Notes: generated by a model from the sequence alone, not told the origin. A stretch of DNA of 8,616 nt from Bacteroidales bacterium (GCA_029938185.1 JAOZVK010000230.1:1-8616), one strand, 5' to 3'. Positions 1 through 6,042 are shown, counted from the first letter of the stretch. Made by a program: numbers and translations.

Positions 1-1
1 A

Positions 2-55
2 GAATGCTAAACATTTTATTTTCAATATCTTTTAAGTTCGTAAAGTAGAATTAAG
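2..55 (+). repeat. 54-bp inverted repeat, left arm
   Basis: Compared without gaps to the reverse complement of 1462-1515, 46 of 54 positions agree. The outer part begins GAATGCTAAACAT and the inner part is GTTCGTAAAGTAGAATTA. Most mismatches fall in the middle ten bases. The inner 26 bp (30-55) recurs in direct orientation at 1731-1756. The arm lies one base from the window edge, so any flanking target duplication cannot be tested. It could be a transposon-like end or simply a dispersed repeat present in both orientations. Confidence 0.85.
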
Positions 56-120
56 TATCCTAACAAAAAAATCTTGGCATTTGTTTTTGCATAATTAACT
101 ATATGACAACTGTTTGTAAG

Positions 121-156
121 AATGCGTAAGCAACATTAAATATGTCGAGGACCTTA
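121..156 (-). repeat. Palindromic stop-associated repeat, inverted copy
   Basis: The reverse complement reads TAAGGTCCTCGACATATTTA followed by ATGTTGCTTACGCATT, matching the copy at 8342 at 34 of 36 positions. Unlike the plus-strand copies it is not attached to a reading frame. One arm base is changed (GACAT instead of GACCT), which breaks one pair of the five-base stem. It shows that the element can exist independently of a gene 3' end. Confidence 0.85.
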
Positions 157-315
157 CTACAAAACAATGCTTCACAATATTGTTAAAAGTTCAAAACATA
201 TTTTCAGAAATTCAAAATGTATATTAGGAAAATTCTTATAAGAAATGATAATAAATTACGTTTTCTTTTCATAAACATTTTTTTTTATAATTATTCACTT
301 TAAAAAATATTAAAA

Positions 316-642
316 ATGAAAAAGATTATTGTTTTAAGTATGCTTGTATTCTTTTTTGGTTCTCTTTCGACAAACATAAGTGCATTACCAATTCACAAAG
401 ATACGTTGGTAAGTCCAACAGATGTTACGGCAAGTATGAAAATTAAAAATGATACTGGAAGTAAAATTAGAATCCATACAGGTTCAGGTGTAGTAACATT
501 ACAAAAAGGAAGTTCAACATCTATAAGTTGTAAAGTAGGTAAGAAAGTACATACAGCTCCAAAAGGTGTTAAAGATAAATTTCTTTTTAAAATAACTTCT
601 AAAATGTGTGGGAAAACAGTAAAACTGTCGAAATATTTATAG
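316..642 (+). CDS. Small exported protein of unknown function
   Basis: A 108-residue protein with a clear Sec signal peptide: MKK, then a hydrophobic core to about residue 19, with probable cleavage after NISA (23). The mature part of about 85 residues is rich in Ser, Thr, Lys and Gly. It contains an NDTGSKIRIHTGSG stretch (45-58) and exactly two cysteines (72 and 98) that could form a disulfide, consistent with a small beta-rich periplasmic or secreted domain. I do not recognise a characterised family, although the NxTG...CG-K-T pattern feels like a recurring small Bacteroidota family. The start is preceded by AATATTAAAA with no Shine-Dalgarno, as usual in this phylum. A strong intrinsic terminator 25 bases after the stop makes it a single-gene unit. 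It lies inside the 54-bp inverted repeat pair together with the next gene. Confidence 0.9.
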   Translation: MKKIIVLSMLVFFFGSLSTNISALPIHKDTLVSPTDVTASMKIKNDTGSKIRIHTGSGVVTLQKGSSTSISCKVGKKVHTAPKGVKDKFLFKITSKMCGKTVKLSKYL

Positions 643-666
643 ATAACTGTTTTAAAATAAATTTAT

Positions 667-705
667 AAACGTCAAACTTGACTAAAATCAGTTTGACGTT
701 TTTTT
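667..705 (+). terminator. Rho-independent terminator
   Basis: A perfect 12-bp stem (667-678 with 690-701, core ACGTCAAACT/AGTTTGACGT) closes an 11-base loop and runs straight into a T-tract (699-705). It sits 25 bases after the stop of the 108-residue gene, so it ends that transcript. It is the best textbook terminator in the window and unrelated in sequence to the palindromic elements used after later genes. Confidence 0.93.
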
Positions 706-780
706 GAGAAGTAAAAATACTATATATCTTAATATCAGGTATAAAAAATAAATATATTATAAATTTTTAATAATAACCAA

Positions 781-1386
781 ATGAGTAAATTATCATTAAG
801 TTTAATAACAATGCTGTTATTTACAACAATAATATTTGCAAATGAGAACAAAACAAAGGTAGATTTTAGTAAATTTGAACATTATGCAACAATAAAAACA
901 AAAAAAGCATTAATTGCTAAATTTGGAAAAGCTAATTTAATAGATGGTGTTCAGTATTATGCCGAAGGTACAGTGGTTGTCAATTCTACAACTTTAAAAA
1001 ATCCAAACAACGGACATGTAGTAATCTATGACTGGGACGATAATTTTAAAACCTCCTCAATAAAAGCAAATTATATTTTAAAAAATTCAAAAACTCAAAA
1101 AATCAAAGCAAAAAATGGATTGTATTTAGGTATGAGCTTATCTGCTTTAAGAAAATGGAATGGAGCAAATTTCAAGTTTTCGGGCTTTGGTTGGGACTTT
1201 GGCGGTAATATACATTCAAGTCAAAAATGTAGAATTACAAAATCATCGGTTTCAATAGATTTACATTTATTAAACGAAAATGGATATGGCTTTGCATTAG
1301 GTGATGTTGAGTTGAATGCAGATGATAAAAGATTGAAAAATGCAAAAATTGTTGTTTCTCAACTTAAATTATATGTTAGGAAATGA
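781..1386 (+). CDS. Exported protein with GFGWDFGG motif, function unknown
   Basis: A 201-residue protein with a signal peptide (hydrophobic 5-19, probable cleavage after IFA at 20). Seen in the sequence: a FGKANL stretch (48-53) with a following EG (62-63), a VVIYDWDD segment (80-87), then GLYLGMSLSALRKWNGANF (113-131) running into GFGWDFGG (135-142). From memory, this order (FGkxNl, an x-W-D segment, GmSLxeLxkxNGxxF, GFGWDyGG) recurs in exported Bacteroidota proteins of unknown function. The only Cys is at 150, and a DVELNADD segment lies near 175-182. The fold may be a two-lobed beta-rich periplasmic module, but no enzymatic residues can be named. It follows the terminator at 667-705, so it probably has its own promoter. 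No strong terminator follows. Confidence 0.92.
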   Translation: MSKLSLSLITMLLFTTIIFANENKTKVDFSKFEHYATIKTKKALIAKFGKANLIDGVQYYAEGTVVVNSTTLKNPNNGHVVIYDWDDNFKTSSIKANYILKNSKTQKIKAKNGLYLGMSLSALRKWNGANFKFSGFGWDFGGNIHSSQKCRITKSSVSIDLHLLNENGYGFALGDVELNADDKRLKNAKIVVSQLKLYVRK

Positions 1387-1461
1387 CAAATTGTAAATAA
1401 CGAATTGGTTTACAACTAAGTATTTTACAAAAACAAATCAGAAAGTTATTTTTTAACGATT

Positions 1462-1515
1462 CCTAATTCTACTTTACGAACTTTAATAATGCTAAAAATA
1501 AGATGTTTAGCATTC
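1462..1515 (-). repeat. 54-bp inverted repeat, right arm, with hairpin
   Basis: The reverse complement matches 2-55 at 46 of 54 positions. Unlike the left arm, this copy also contains a perfect 9-bp hairpin, AATGCTAAA (1488-1496) with TTTAGCATT (1506-1514), at its outer end. The corresponding inner half of that hairpin is mutated in the left arm. The two arms enclose about 1.4 kb with two exported-protein genes. Confidence 0.85.
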
Positions 1516-1570
1516 AATTTATTTTAGTTAAAAAAAATAGTTAGTATCTTGAATTTCTATTTCTCAAGTT

Positions 1571-1660
1571 TTTTTTGCCCTGAATGGGCATAAGCATTAA
1601 CATGGGGCAACGCCCTATGTATAAATGCATTCATAAGCAATAACGCCCTGAAAGCAAAAG
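1571..1660. repeat. REP-like GC-rich hairpin cluster
   Basis: An island of G+C in AT-rich DNA. It holds GCCCTGAATGGGC (1577-1589, stem GCCC/GGGC), then a 9-bp hairpin (1600-1608 with 1612-1620, one G-T pair) around GGGCAACGCCC, extended by GCATT/AATGC (1594-1598 with 1624-1628), then a half copy GCCCTGAAAG (1644-1653). The alternation of GCCCTGAA and GGGCAACGCCC is like the short palindromic repeats scattered through many Bacteroidota genomes, as I recall them. Transposition by a RAYT-type enzyme elsewhere in the genome is possible but not shown. Confidence 0.7.
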
Positions 1661-1730
1661 TAATTAAATACATTATACTAAATATTTGAAATACTAATAA
1701 AAATGATTTAATAATTTAATTATCAAACAG

Positions 1731-1756
1731 TTTTAAGTTCGTAAATTAGAACTAAG
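1731..1756 (+). repeat. Third copy of the 26-bp GTTCGTAAA repeat
   Basis: Begins TTTTAAGTTCGTAAA and matches 30-55 at 24 of 26 positions, with changes G to T and T to C. It does not share the outer half of the 54-bp arms. With the inverted copy at 1462-1487 it brackets the REP-like cluster. It ends 24 bases before the phosphatase start codon, so it may also contribute promoter or leader sequence; no standard promoter is visible in it. Confidence 0.8.
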
Positions 1757-1780
1757 CAATAGTCTCAATGTATTAAATAT

Positions 1781-3136
1781 ATGTCGTATAAATTAAAAAA
1801 CATATTAGGTTCACCCGAAAAATTTAATTTACAATATAGAATATTTAATGCTGTACTTTTAGGTGGAATTATTTTAGTAATCCCTGCAGTAATAGGAAAT
1901 TATTTATTGGAACTAAATCCATTTACTTATGTTTTTCCTATTATAAGTATGGTGTATTTATTGGGTGTTTATGTTTATTCAATGAAATTTCGTAATTTCA
2001 TAGTTTCATTTTATTTAGGCTACACTTTTTTATCATTGATATTTATTCCAGTATTTTGGTTTCTAAACGGAGGCAGCACTGGAGGATTTCAATATTTTAT
2101 TTTCTTTATTTTAACAGTATTAGCTCTTTCTTCAAAAAAACGAGAATTATGGATATTTTCAACAACAATGTTTATTGTTTTAATTACACTCATTATTACT
2201 GAATATAAATATCCACATTTAGTAGTTCAGTATCCTGATAAACAAGCCCGATTGATTGATTTATTAATCAGTTTTCCAGCAGTTTTTATAGGTCTTTTAG
2301 CAATTATTTCATTTATAATGTTGTTGTACAAAAATGCAAATCAAGAGATAACAGCACAGAAAGAGGAAATAGAAAAAAGTCATAAACATATAACAGACAG
2401 CATAAATTATGCAAAACGTATACAAGAAGCAATGCTTCCATCAAATGAAATATTCAATAATAATTTTAATGAACATTTCGTGATATATTTGCCTCGTGAT
2501 ATTGTGAGTGGAGATTTTTACTGGGCTGAAAAATATGGAAATAAAATTATTTATGCAGTTGCCGATTGTACAGGACATGGTGTTCCAGGTGCAATGCTTA
2601 GTATGCTTGGTATTTCGCTTTTAAACAAAATAACAACACAAAACATGGAGTTAAAAGCATCAGAAGTTTTAGATAATTTACGTATGGAAGTTAAAACCTC
2701 TCTAAAACAAATTGGTAAAAATGATAATGAGACAAAAGACGGAATGGACATAGCATTATGTATAATTGATAAAAACACTGGAGTATTGCAATTTTCGGGA
2801 GCATACAATCCATTATATATTTACCGAAAAGATGAGTTAACAATTTTAAAAGCAAACAGGCAACCTATTGGAATATATATAAAAGAAAAAAAATTTATAA
2901 ACTATGAATTTCAATTACAAAAAGGAGATATTATATATTCATTTTCAGATGGTTTTGCAGACCAATTTAATAGTGAAGGTAAAAAATATAAGATTAAACG
3001 CTTTAGAGAACTAATAAAAAATATTGCAAGTAGCAAATTACAAAAACAGAAAGCAATACTAAAAAATGAGTTTGAAACGTGGAAATCATCAAATCAACAA
3101 ATGGATGATATTGTAATTGCTGGAATAAAATTTTAA
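1781..3136 (+). CDS. Membrane SpoIIE/PP2C-type serine/threonine phosphatase
   Basis: A 451-residue integral membrane protein expected to dephosphorylate a partner protein, typically an anti-sigma-factor antagonist, at the inner membrane. The N-terminal sensor region has six likely membrane segments (about 21-44, 49-67, 72-95, 103-118, 123-142, 159-183) and no recognised ligand domain. A helical linker (185-222, EITAQKEEIEKS then YAKRIQEAMLP) joins it to the catalytic domain; this linker is standard in Bacteroidota SpoIIE proteins. Catalytic motifs are complete: RDIVSGDFYW (239-248, metal Asp 245), ADCTGHGVPGAMLSMLG (261-277, Asp 262), DGMDIAL (320-326), FSGAYNPLY (338-346), NRQPIG (359-364), FSDGFADQ (388-395, Asp 390) and MDDIV (441-445). 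No anti-sigma factor or STAS gene is adjacent, so its partners lie elsewhere. The start has no Shine-Dalgarno. The phosphatase class is certain; the pathway is inferred. Confidence 0.96.
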   Translation: MSYKLKNILGSPEKFNLQYRIFNAVLLGGIILVIPAVIGNYLLELNPFTYVFPIISMVYLLGVYVYSMKFRNFIVSFYLGYTFLSLIFIPVFWFLNGGSTGGFQYFIFFILTVLALSSKKRELWIFSTTMFIVLITLIITEYKYPHLVVQYPDKQARLIDLLISFPAVFIGLLAIISFIMLLYKNANQEITAQKEEIEKSHKHITDSINYAKRIQEAMLPSNEIFNNNFNEHFVIYLPRDIVSGDFYWAEKYGNKIIYAVADCTGHGVPGAMLSMLGISLLNKITTQNMELKASEVLDNLRMEVKTSLKQIGKNDNETKDGMDIALCIIDKNTGVLQFSGAYNPLYIYRKDELTILKANRQPIGIYIKEKKFINYEFQLQKGDIIYSFSDGFADQFNSEGKKYKIKRFRELIKNIASSKLQKQKAILKNEFETWKSSNQQMDDIVIAGIKF

Positions 3137-3248
3137 AGATATACCTATAAGCCATTATTACATAGCGTATAACAAAATATATTTTAATAATAATAGTATA
3201 TAATAATTTTTAAACATTAATTTATTAACACTTTTAAATTTTATAAAA

Positions 3249-3573
3249 ATGAAAAAATTAGCAATTTTAATAATCGTATTAGCATATACACTACTAAGTA
3301 TAGGCGAAGCAAATGCCCAAAAAACAGAAGAATTTACAGACAAACGAGACGGTAAAGTTTATAAAACTGTAAAAATTGGCAAACAAGTATGGATAGCTGA
3401 AAATCTTGCGTTCAAAACACTTACACATAACAAAGAATGCAATCTTTTGGACAAGTGATAAAAAAGGTAGTGAAGAAGCATGGATGCAAAATCTTGATTA
3501 TGAAAGTACAAGAGTATACAGAAGTACAAAATATATGTCTTCAGCTTTTTCTGTAAGATGCATAAAAGAATAA
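3249..3573 (+). pseudogene. FISUMP-domain exported protein, internally deleted and frameshifted
   Basis: The opening frame gives a signal peptide (cleavage after ANA, 23) and the typical FISUMP N-terminus, DKRDGKVYKTVKIGKQVWIAENLAF (residues 31-55), then leaves the family pattern and stops at 3456-3458. In another frame, from about 3440 to the TAA at 3571, the family C-terminus follows: FWTSD, EEAWMQNL, and a final FSVRCIKE. Compared with the intact relative at 6945-7553, roughly the middle half is missing, including the CPNGWHIPSENEW region. The junction lies between about 3415 and 3445. The two ends are still well preserved, which suggests a recent loss, and the frame change argues against a working short version. 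A truncated 69-residue secreted peptide could still be made. Confidence 0.87.
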
Positions 3574-3663
3574 ATATAAATTTTTTACATTAGTAAGTAG
3601 GTTATCATATAAAATCGACACTTTGTAAAGTTGTAACTTATTGTAATTCTGGTGTAAACAAAA

Positions 3664-3688
3664 TTATCAATTGTTTATTATCAATTGT
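3664..3688. repeat. Tandem TTATCAATTGT pair upstream of a lipoprotein gene
   Basis: TTATCAATTGT occurs at 3664-3674 and again at 3678-3688, 14 bases apart, each with the palindromic core CAATTG; a further TCAATTA follows. The pair lies 55-79 bases before the start at 3743, where a promoter or operator would be expected, but AT-rich chance repetition is an equal explanation. Confidence 0.35.
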
Positions 3689-3742
3689 CAATTACTTAAT
3701 ACTTAATCTATCAAAAATTAATAACTTTTTAACTAATTAAAG

Positions 3743-4501
3743 ATGAGGAAAATATCAATTTTTATTGTAATAGCTGTTTTTGGTTTATTGCTTTTTGCCT
3801 GCGGAGGTTCAAATAAAAAACAAAAAGAAGAAAATAATGAAAATAATGAAAAAGTAGAAAAAATAGAAAAAAAGAAAGAAGTAAAAACCAAAACTCCGAC
3901 ACAACTCTTAATGGGTGGTACGTGGACAAATTATAATGCAATTCATCAGGACTTTATTGAATTTAAAGCTAATGGAGTATTAGAATATGTGCAGGGAAGA
4001 GATTCAGGAAAAGATAAATGGAAACTTAAAGGAGAAAATATTCTTGTTGTTTTCAAAACTGATTATAAAATCGTAGAACTAAGTGAAACGAAACTTATAA
4101 TTGAAGATAAAGTTGGTAAAACAACATATTCGCGTTCTGCATCTGGTAATGCAACAAACACAAATGAAAGTGTTGATGAAATAGTAATAAACAAAGAAAC
4201 ATCAACATCGGAATGTTTTATTACTGAAATAATTCACAAAAACGGAAATACTTATATTAAAGTAGATTATGTAGACAGAAAGGAATTAGAGGGTGAAGGA
4301 GCTTATGAAATAGTAAACAATAATCCTAAAATTAGAACATTTATAGCAAAAAAAGAGTCATATAAAATATGTTCGCGTGATGGTACAAAAACAATAAAGG
4401 ATTTCGAAATAACTCTGAAAAAAGAACCAAAAACACTTTTCTCTATCGAAGTAAAAGATGGCGAAATTGAAGAGTTTTATATAGATACATGTTCGGGATA
4501 A
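3743..4501 (+). CDS. Two-domain lipoprotein, lipocalin-like N-terminal domain
   Basis: A 252-residue lipoprotein: signal peptide with lipobox LFAC, lipidated Cys 20, followed by GGSN. A charged Lys/Glu/Asn linker (24-50) would hold the globular part away from the membrane. Residues about 54-131 (LLMGGTWTNY, DFIEFKANGVLEY, KDKWKLKGENILVVF, YKIVELSETKLIIED) follow the pattern of small lipocalin-like domains of Bacteroidota lipoproteins: G-x-W, then I-x-F-x-x-N-G, then W and L-x-I strands. Residues about 157-248 form a second domain with YIKVDYVDRKE (171-181) and an IVNNNPKIRTF segment (190-200); this D-Y-V then N-x-N-P-x-I-R-T-F order resembles, from memory, an uncharacterised module in other secreted proteins. 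Three Cys (158, 210, 250) remain after processing. The outer membrane is the probable location; ligand unknown. A hairpin terminator overlaps its stop codon. Confidence 0.94.
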   Translation: MRKISIFIVIAVFGLLLFACGGSNKKQKEENNENNEKVEKIEKKKEVKTKTPTQLLMGGTWTNYNAIHQDFIEFKANGVLEYVQGRDSGKDKWKLKGENILVVFKTDYKIVELSETKLIIEDKVGKTTYSRSASGNATNTNESVDEIVINKETSTSECFITEIIHKNGNTYIKVDYVDRKELEGEGAYEIVNNNPKIRTFIAKKESYKICSRDGTKTIKDFEITLKKEPKTLFSIEVKDGEIEEFYIDTCSG

Positions 4502-4524
4502 GACTTGTCTCTTCGAGTCTTTTT
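4499..4524 (+). terminator. Hairpin overlapping the stop codon, variant of the palindromic repeat
   Basis: The stop TAA (4499-4501) runs into AAGACTTG (4500-4507), which pairs with CGAGTCTT (4514-4521, one G-T pair) around a 6-base loop, with Ts at 4520-4524. The design matches the stop-anchored repeats at 5809 and 6765, although the arm sequence differs and the loop is longer. It should terminate the lipoprotein transcript. Confidence 0.75.
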
Positions 4525-4637
4525 AGTATGGAGTAAAGCAGAATATTATACAGAAAATCAGAATATTGTAGAAGTATCGTAAGTATTAACTATATAATAT
4601 TCTGACTTAATAATTATATATAAAACATAAATAATTT

Positions 4638-4657
4638 TAAATAGGTCGAAGACCTTA
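4638..4657 (-). repeat. Palindromic repeat core, inverted copy
   Basis: The reverse complement is exactly TAAGGTCTTCGACCTATTTA, identical over 20 bases to the copies at 6765 and 8342. It lies 14 bases before the start codon at 4671, so in the mRNA the AGGTC/GACCT hairpin would be in the 5' leader close to the start. It is either a dispersed element or a leader structure affecting translation. Confidence 0.9.
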
Positions 4658-4670
4658 AAATTTAATAATT

Positions 4671-5291
4671 ATGAAAAAATTAATATTATCAATAATGATT
4701 ATTGCTGTGTTTGTATCATTTGGACAGGCTCAGAGTAAAAAAGACATTCGTGTAGAATATCCGGATGCACTAAAACACAAAGGTATTGTATACGCAGTCG
4801 ATAAATGGGAGGATGATAATGGAATTAATTATATATTGATTAGTTTACCTGGCGAATATGTCTCAAAAAAAGAAAAGGGATATGAATCGCAAGAAATGTC
4901 ATCGTATTTATATGCATATCATTATGTTAAGCAAGGTAGTAAATATGTACTGAAACGCAAACTTCAAGATTATGTAATGTCTTGTGCTTTAGATTTAACT
5001 CTTTACTATGTACATGGTTCAATAAAAATTACGGATTTGGATAACGATGGAATAAAAGAAGTTTCTTTTGTTTATATAAAATCATGCAGAAGCGATGTTA
5101 GTCCGCACGATATGAGATTTATGTTGCTCGAAAATGGTAATAAATACCCTCTAAGAGGCAGCACTGTAATCAAATTAGGTGGAATGGAAGAAGGTGGTGA
5201 TAAAAAATATGGAACTGAGTTTACTAAAGCACCAAAAGCATTTAAAAAATTTGCTGAGAAACAATGGAATAAATACAAACTAGCAGATTAA
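4671..5291 (+). CDS. Exported protein with DLDNDG and CRSDVSP motifs
   Basis: A 206-residue protein with a signal peptide (MKKLILSIMIIAVFVSFGQA, cleavage before Gln 21). The N-terminal half has an IVYAVDKWEDDNGINYILIS stretch (39-58) and a YLYAYHY segment. The C-terminal half has ITDLDNDGIKEVSF (120-133), a DxDxDG calcium-loop-like motif often found where secreted proteins describe a beta hairpin, then CRSDVSP (139-145), MRFMLLENGNKYPLRG (148-163) and a basic tail. From memory the DLDxDGxxEvsfxY...CrSDVSP signature occurs in Flavobacteria/Bacteroidota proteins sometimes labelled M949_RS01915-family surface polysaccharide proteins; I cannot verify this and the biochemical role is unclear. Its leader is nearly the same as that of the next gene. 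The stop codon is the first three bases of a palindromic repeat copy. Confidence 0.94.
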   Translation: MKKLILSIMIIAVFVSFGQAQSKKDIRVEYPDALKHKGIVYAVDKWEDDNGINYILISLPGEYVSKKEKGYESQEMSSYLYAYHYVKQGSKYVLKRKLQDYVMSCALDLTLYYVHGSIKITDLDNDGIKEVSFVYIKSCRSDVSPHDMRFMLLENGNKYPLRGSTVIKLGGMEEGGDKKYGTEFTKAPKAFKKFAEKQWNKYKLAD

Positions 5292-5327
5292 GGTCTTTGA
5301 TTTATTTAACGTGGCTTACGCTTTTTT
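5289..5327 (+). repeat. Stop-anchored palindromic repeat, divergent copy
   Basis: Starts with the stop TAA of the upstream gene: TAAGGTCTTTGATTTATTTA, then GTGGCTTACGC at 5311-5321 and a T-tract (5322-5327). The arms AGGTC/GATTT still pair through two G-T pairs. The second block matches GTTGCTTACGC of the other copies, and the T-tract after it could help termination. Confidence 0.8.
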
Positions 5328-5363
5328 ATAAAGTTTGATTTACAGTTAATTAAATAATAAAAA

Positions 5364-5371
5364 TAAATTTG
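5364..5371 (+). promoter_or_regulatory. Possible Bacteroidota -7 promoter element
   Basis: TAAATTTG fits the Bacteroidota primary-sigma -7 consensus TAnnTTTG and lies 32 bases before the start at 5404. A TTTG at 5334-5337 could be the -33 element, but the 26-base gap is longer than the usual 19 to 21, so this remains tentative. Confidence 0.3.
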
Positions 5372-5403
5372 TACATAAATTAACTTTTAATAAAAAAAAA
5401 AAA

Positions 5404-5811
5404 ATGAAAAAAATATTTTTATCAATAGTTATTATTACTGTGTTTGTTTTTTTTGGACAAGCACAAAAAAAGAAAACAAATTTAGATTTTTTGAAAAATT
5501 ATAAAGGCAAATACCTTTTTGACATTAAAAATACATCGGCTCTTGATACTAGAATAAAAGCTATTATGGGTGATAAATATGATCAATATTTATCTGCTAT
5601 GGATGTACAATCACCTATCAAAATTGAACGAAATATTTTTAGTTGCGAAGCTTTTACTAATAGACTTGAAGAAATGGAAGTTACTTTAGTTGTTGATTTA
5701 CTTTCCAATCTGATTTATGTTCGTTTAAATATTGATGAAGAAGATTATTATTTTAAGGAAAAAAAAGGTAAAACACCAACAAAAATTTCAAGAGTTTTAA
5801 AGAAAAATTAG
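5404..5811 (+). CDS. Small exported protein of unknown function
   Basis: A 135-residue protein with a signal peptide (MKKIFLSIVIITVFVFFGQA, cleavage before Gln 21). Its first 24 residues match those of the preceding gene at 18 positions, while the mature parts are unrelated. The mature part starts basic (QKKKTN), then has LKNYKGKYLFDI (30-41), IKAIMGDKYDQYL (51-63), VQSPIKIE (68-75), a single Cys at 81, VTLVVDLLSNLIYVRLNIDEEDYYF (93-117) and a basic end. The order LxxyxGKY, xxxxGxxYD, VxSPI, C, VxDxxxNxIYV reminds me of small exported families built like lysozyme inhibitors of the Ivy type, but the CKPHDC loop of those inhibitors is absent; treat this as a guess. An A-tract immediately precedes the ATG. 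The TAG stop is part of a terminator hairpin. Confidence 0.92.
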   Translation: MKKIFLSIVIITVFVFFGQAQKKKTNLDFLKNYKGKYLFDIKNTSALDTRIKAIMGDKYDQYLSAMDVQSPIKIERNIFSCEAFTNRLEEMEVTLVVDLLSNLIYVRLNIDEEDYYFKEKKGKTPTKISRVLKKN

Positions 5812-5845
5812 ACTCTTTGAGTCTTTTTAAGTTGCTTTCGCATAA
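5809..5845 (+). terminator. Stop-overlapping terminator, variant of the palindromic repeat
   Basis: The stop TAG (5809-5811) opens a 6-bp stem AGACTC (5810-5815) with GAGTCT (5819-5824) around a TTT loop, followed directly by a T-tract (5824-5828). Then comes GTTGCTTTCGCAT (5831-5843), the second block of the palindromic repeat. Both arms differ from the AGGTC/GACCT version in a matched way, so pairing is preserved. Confidence 0.87.
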
Positions 5846-5905
5846 ATTTTTTTATGACGCTTAATTAATGTTGATTAAATCGAAAAAGTTAATTTGTGTG
5901 TAAAT

Positions 5906-6030
5906 AAACTTTAGGCTACCCGTTTATAGTTAGACAAAAGTACACTGGTCAGACCGATTTCCTCTTACATATAAATTATAACAAATTAATTTTCAACACT
6001 GTCCAACTTTAAAAGGGTAGCCAAACTTTA
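5906..6030. mobile_element. 109-bp MITE-like element with 8-bp target duplication
   Basis: The element proper is 5914-6022. Its ends start GGCTACCC and end GGGTAGCC; over 23 bp (5914-5936 against 6000-6022) 20 positions are complementary, including a shared GTTRGACA inner part. It is flanked on both sides by exactly AAACTTTA (5906-5913 and 6023-6030), a perfect direct 8-bp repeat, as produced by transposition. It is far too short to code for a transposase, so a full-length relative elsewhere must have moved it. An 8-bp duplication is known for several families (IS1595, ISL3, IS66 and others); the end sequence alone does not let me choose. Confidence 0.9.
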
Positions 6031-6042
6031 TAAACTATAAAT

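Larger units (their letters stand above)
1..315. other. Gene-free leader with two repeat copies
   Basis: No coding frame is convincing here. The stretch holds the left arm of a 54-bp inverted repeat (2-55) and an inverted copy of the stop-codon-associated palindromic element (121-156). The rest is plain AT-rich sequence leading to the start at 316, with a T-run near 280-288. On the minus strand the frame ending at the TAA of the palindromic element is closed at once by an in-frame TAG, so no gene remnant is attached to that copy. Confidence 0.6.
1387..1780. other. Intergenic repeat cluster
   Basis: Contains no gene. In order: a weak hairpin TTGTAAA/TTTACAA (1391-1397 with 1409-1415) without a T-tract; an AATCAGAAAGTTA segment (1436-1448) identical to part of the long palindromic repeat copy at 6817-6829, possibly a decayed copy; the right arm of the 54-bp inverted repeat (1462-1515); a GC-rich REP-like hairpin cluster (about 1571-1660); and a direct copy of the 26-bp repeat (1731-1756) ending 24 bases before the phosphatase start. 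Confidence 0.6.

Noticed and set aside
2551..2808. 85-codon open frame on the minus strand
   Set aside because: It lies entirely within the catalytic domain of the SpoIIE-type phosphatase and is a shadow of its codons.
3158..3343. 61-codon open frame on the minus strand
   Set aside because: It overlaps the conserved start and signal peptide of the FISUMP pseudogene and the AT-rich gap before it; hydrophobicity is explained by AT-rich complement sequence.
4558..4605. Perfect 10-bp inverted repeat TCAGAATATT/AATATTCTGA
   Set aside because: The arms are AT-rich and separated by 28 bases, with a third partial copy at 4540; chance in such composition is likely and there is no T-tract.
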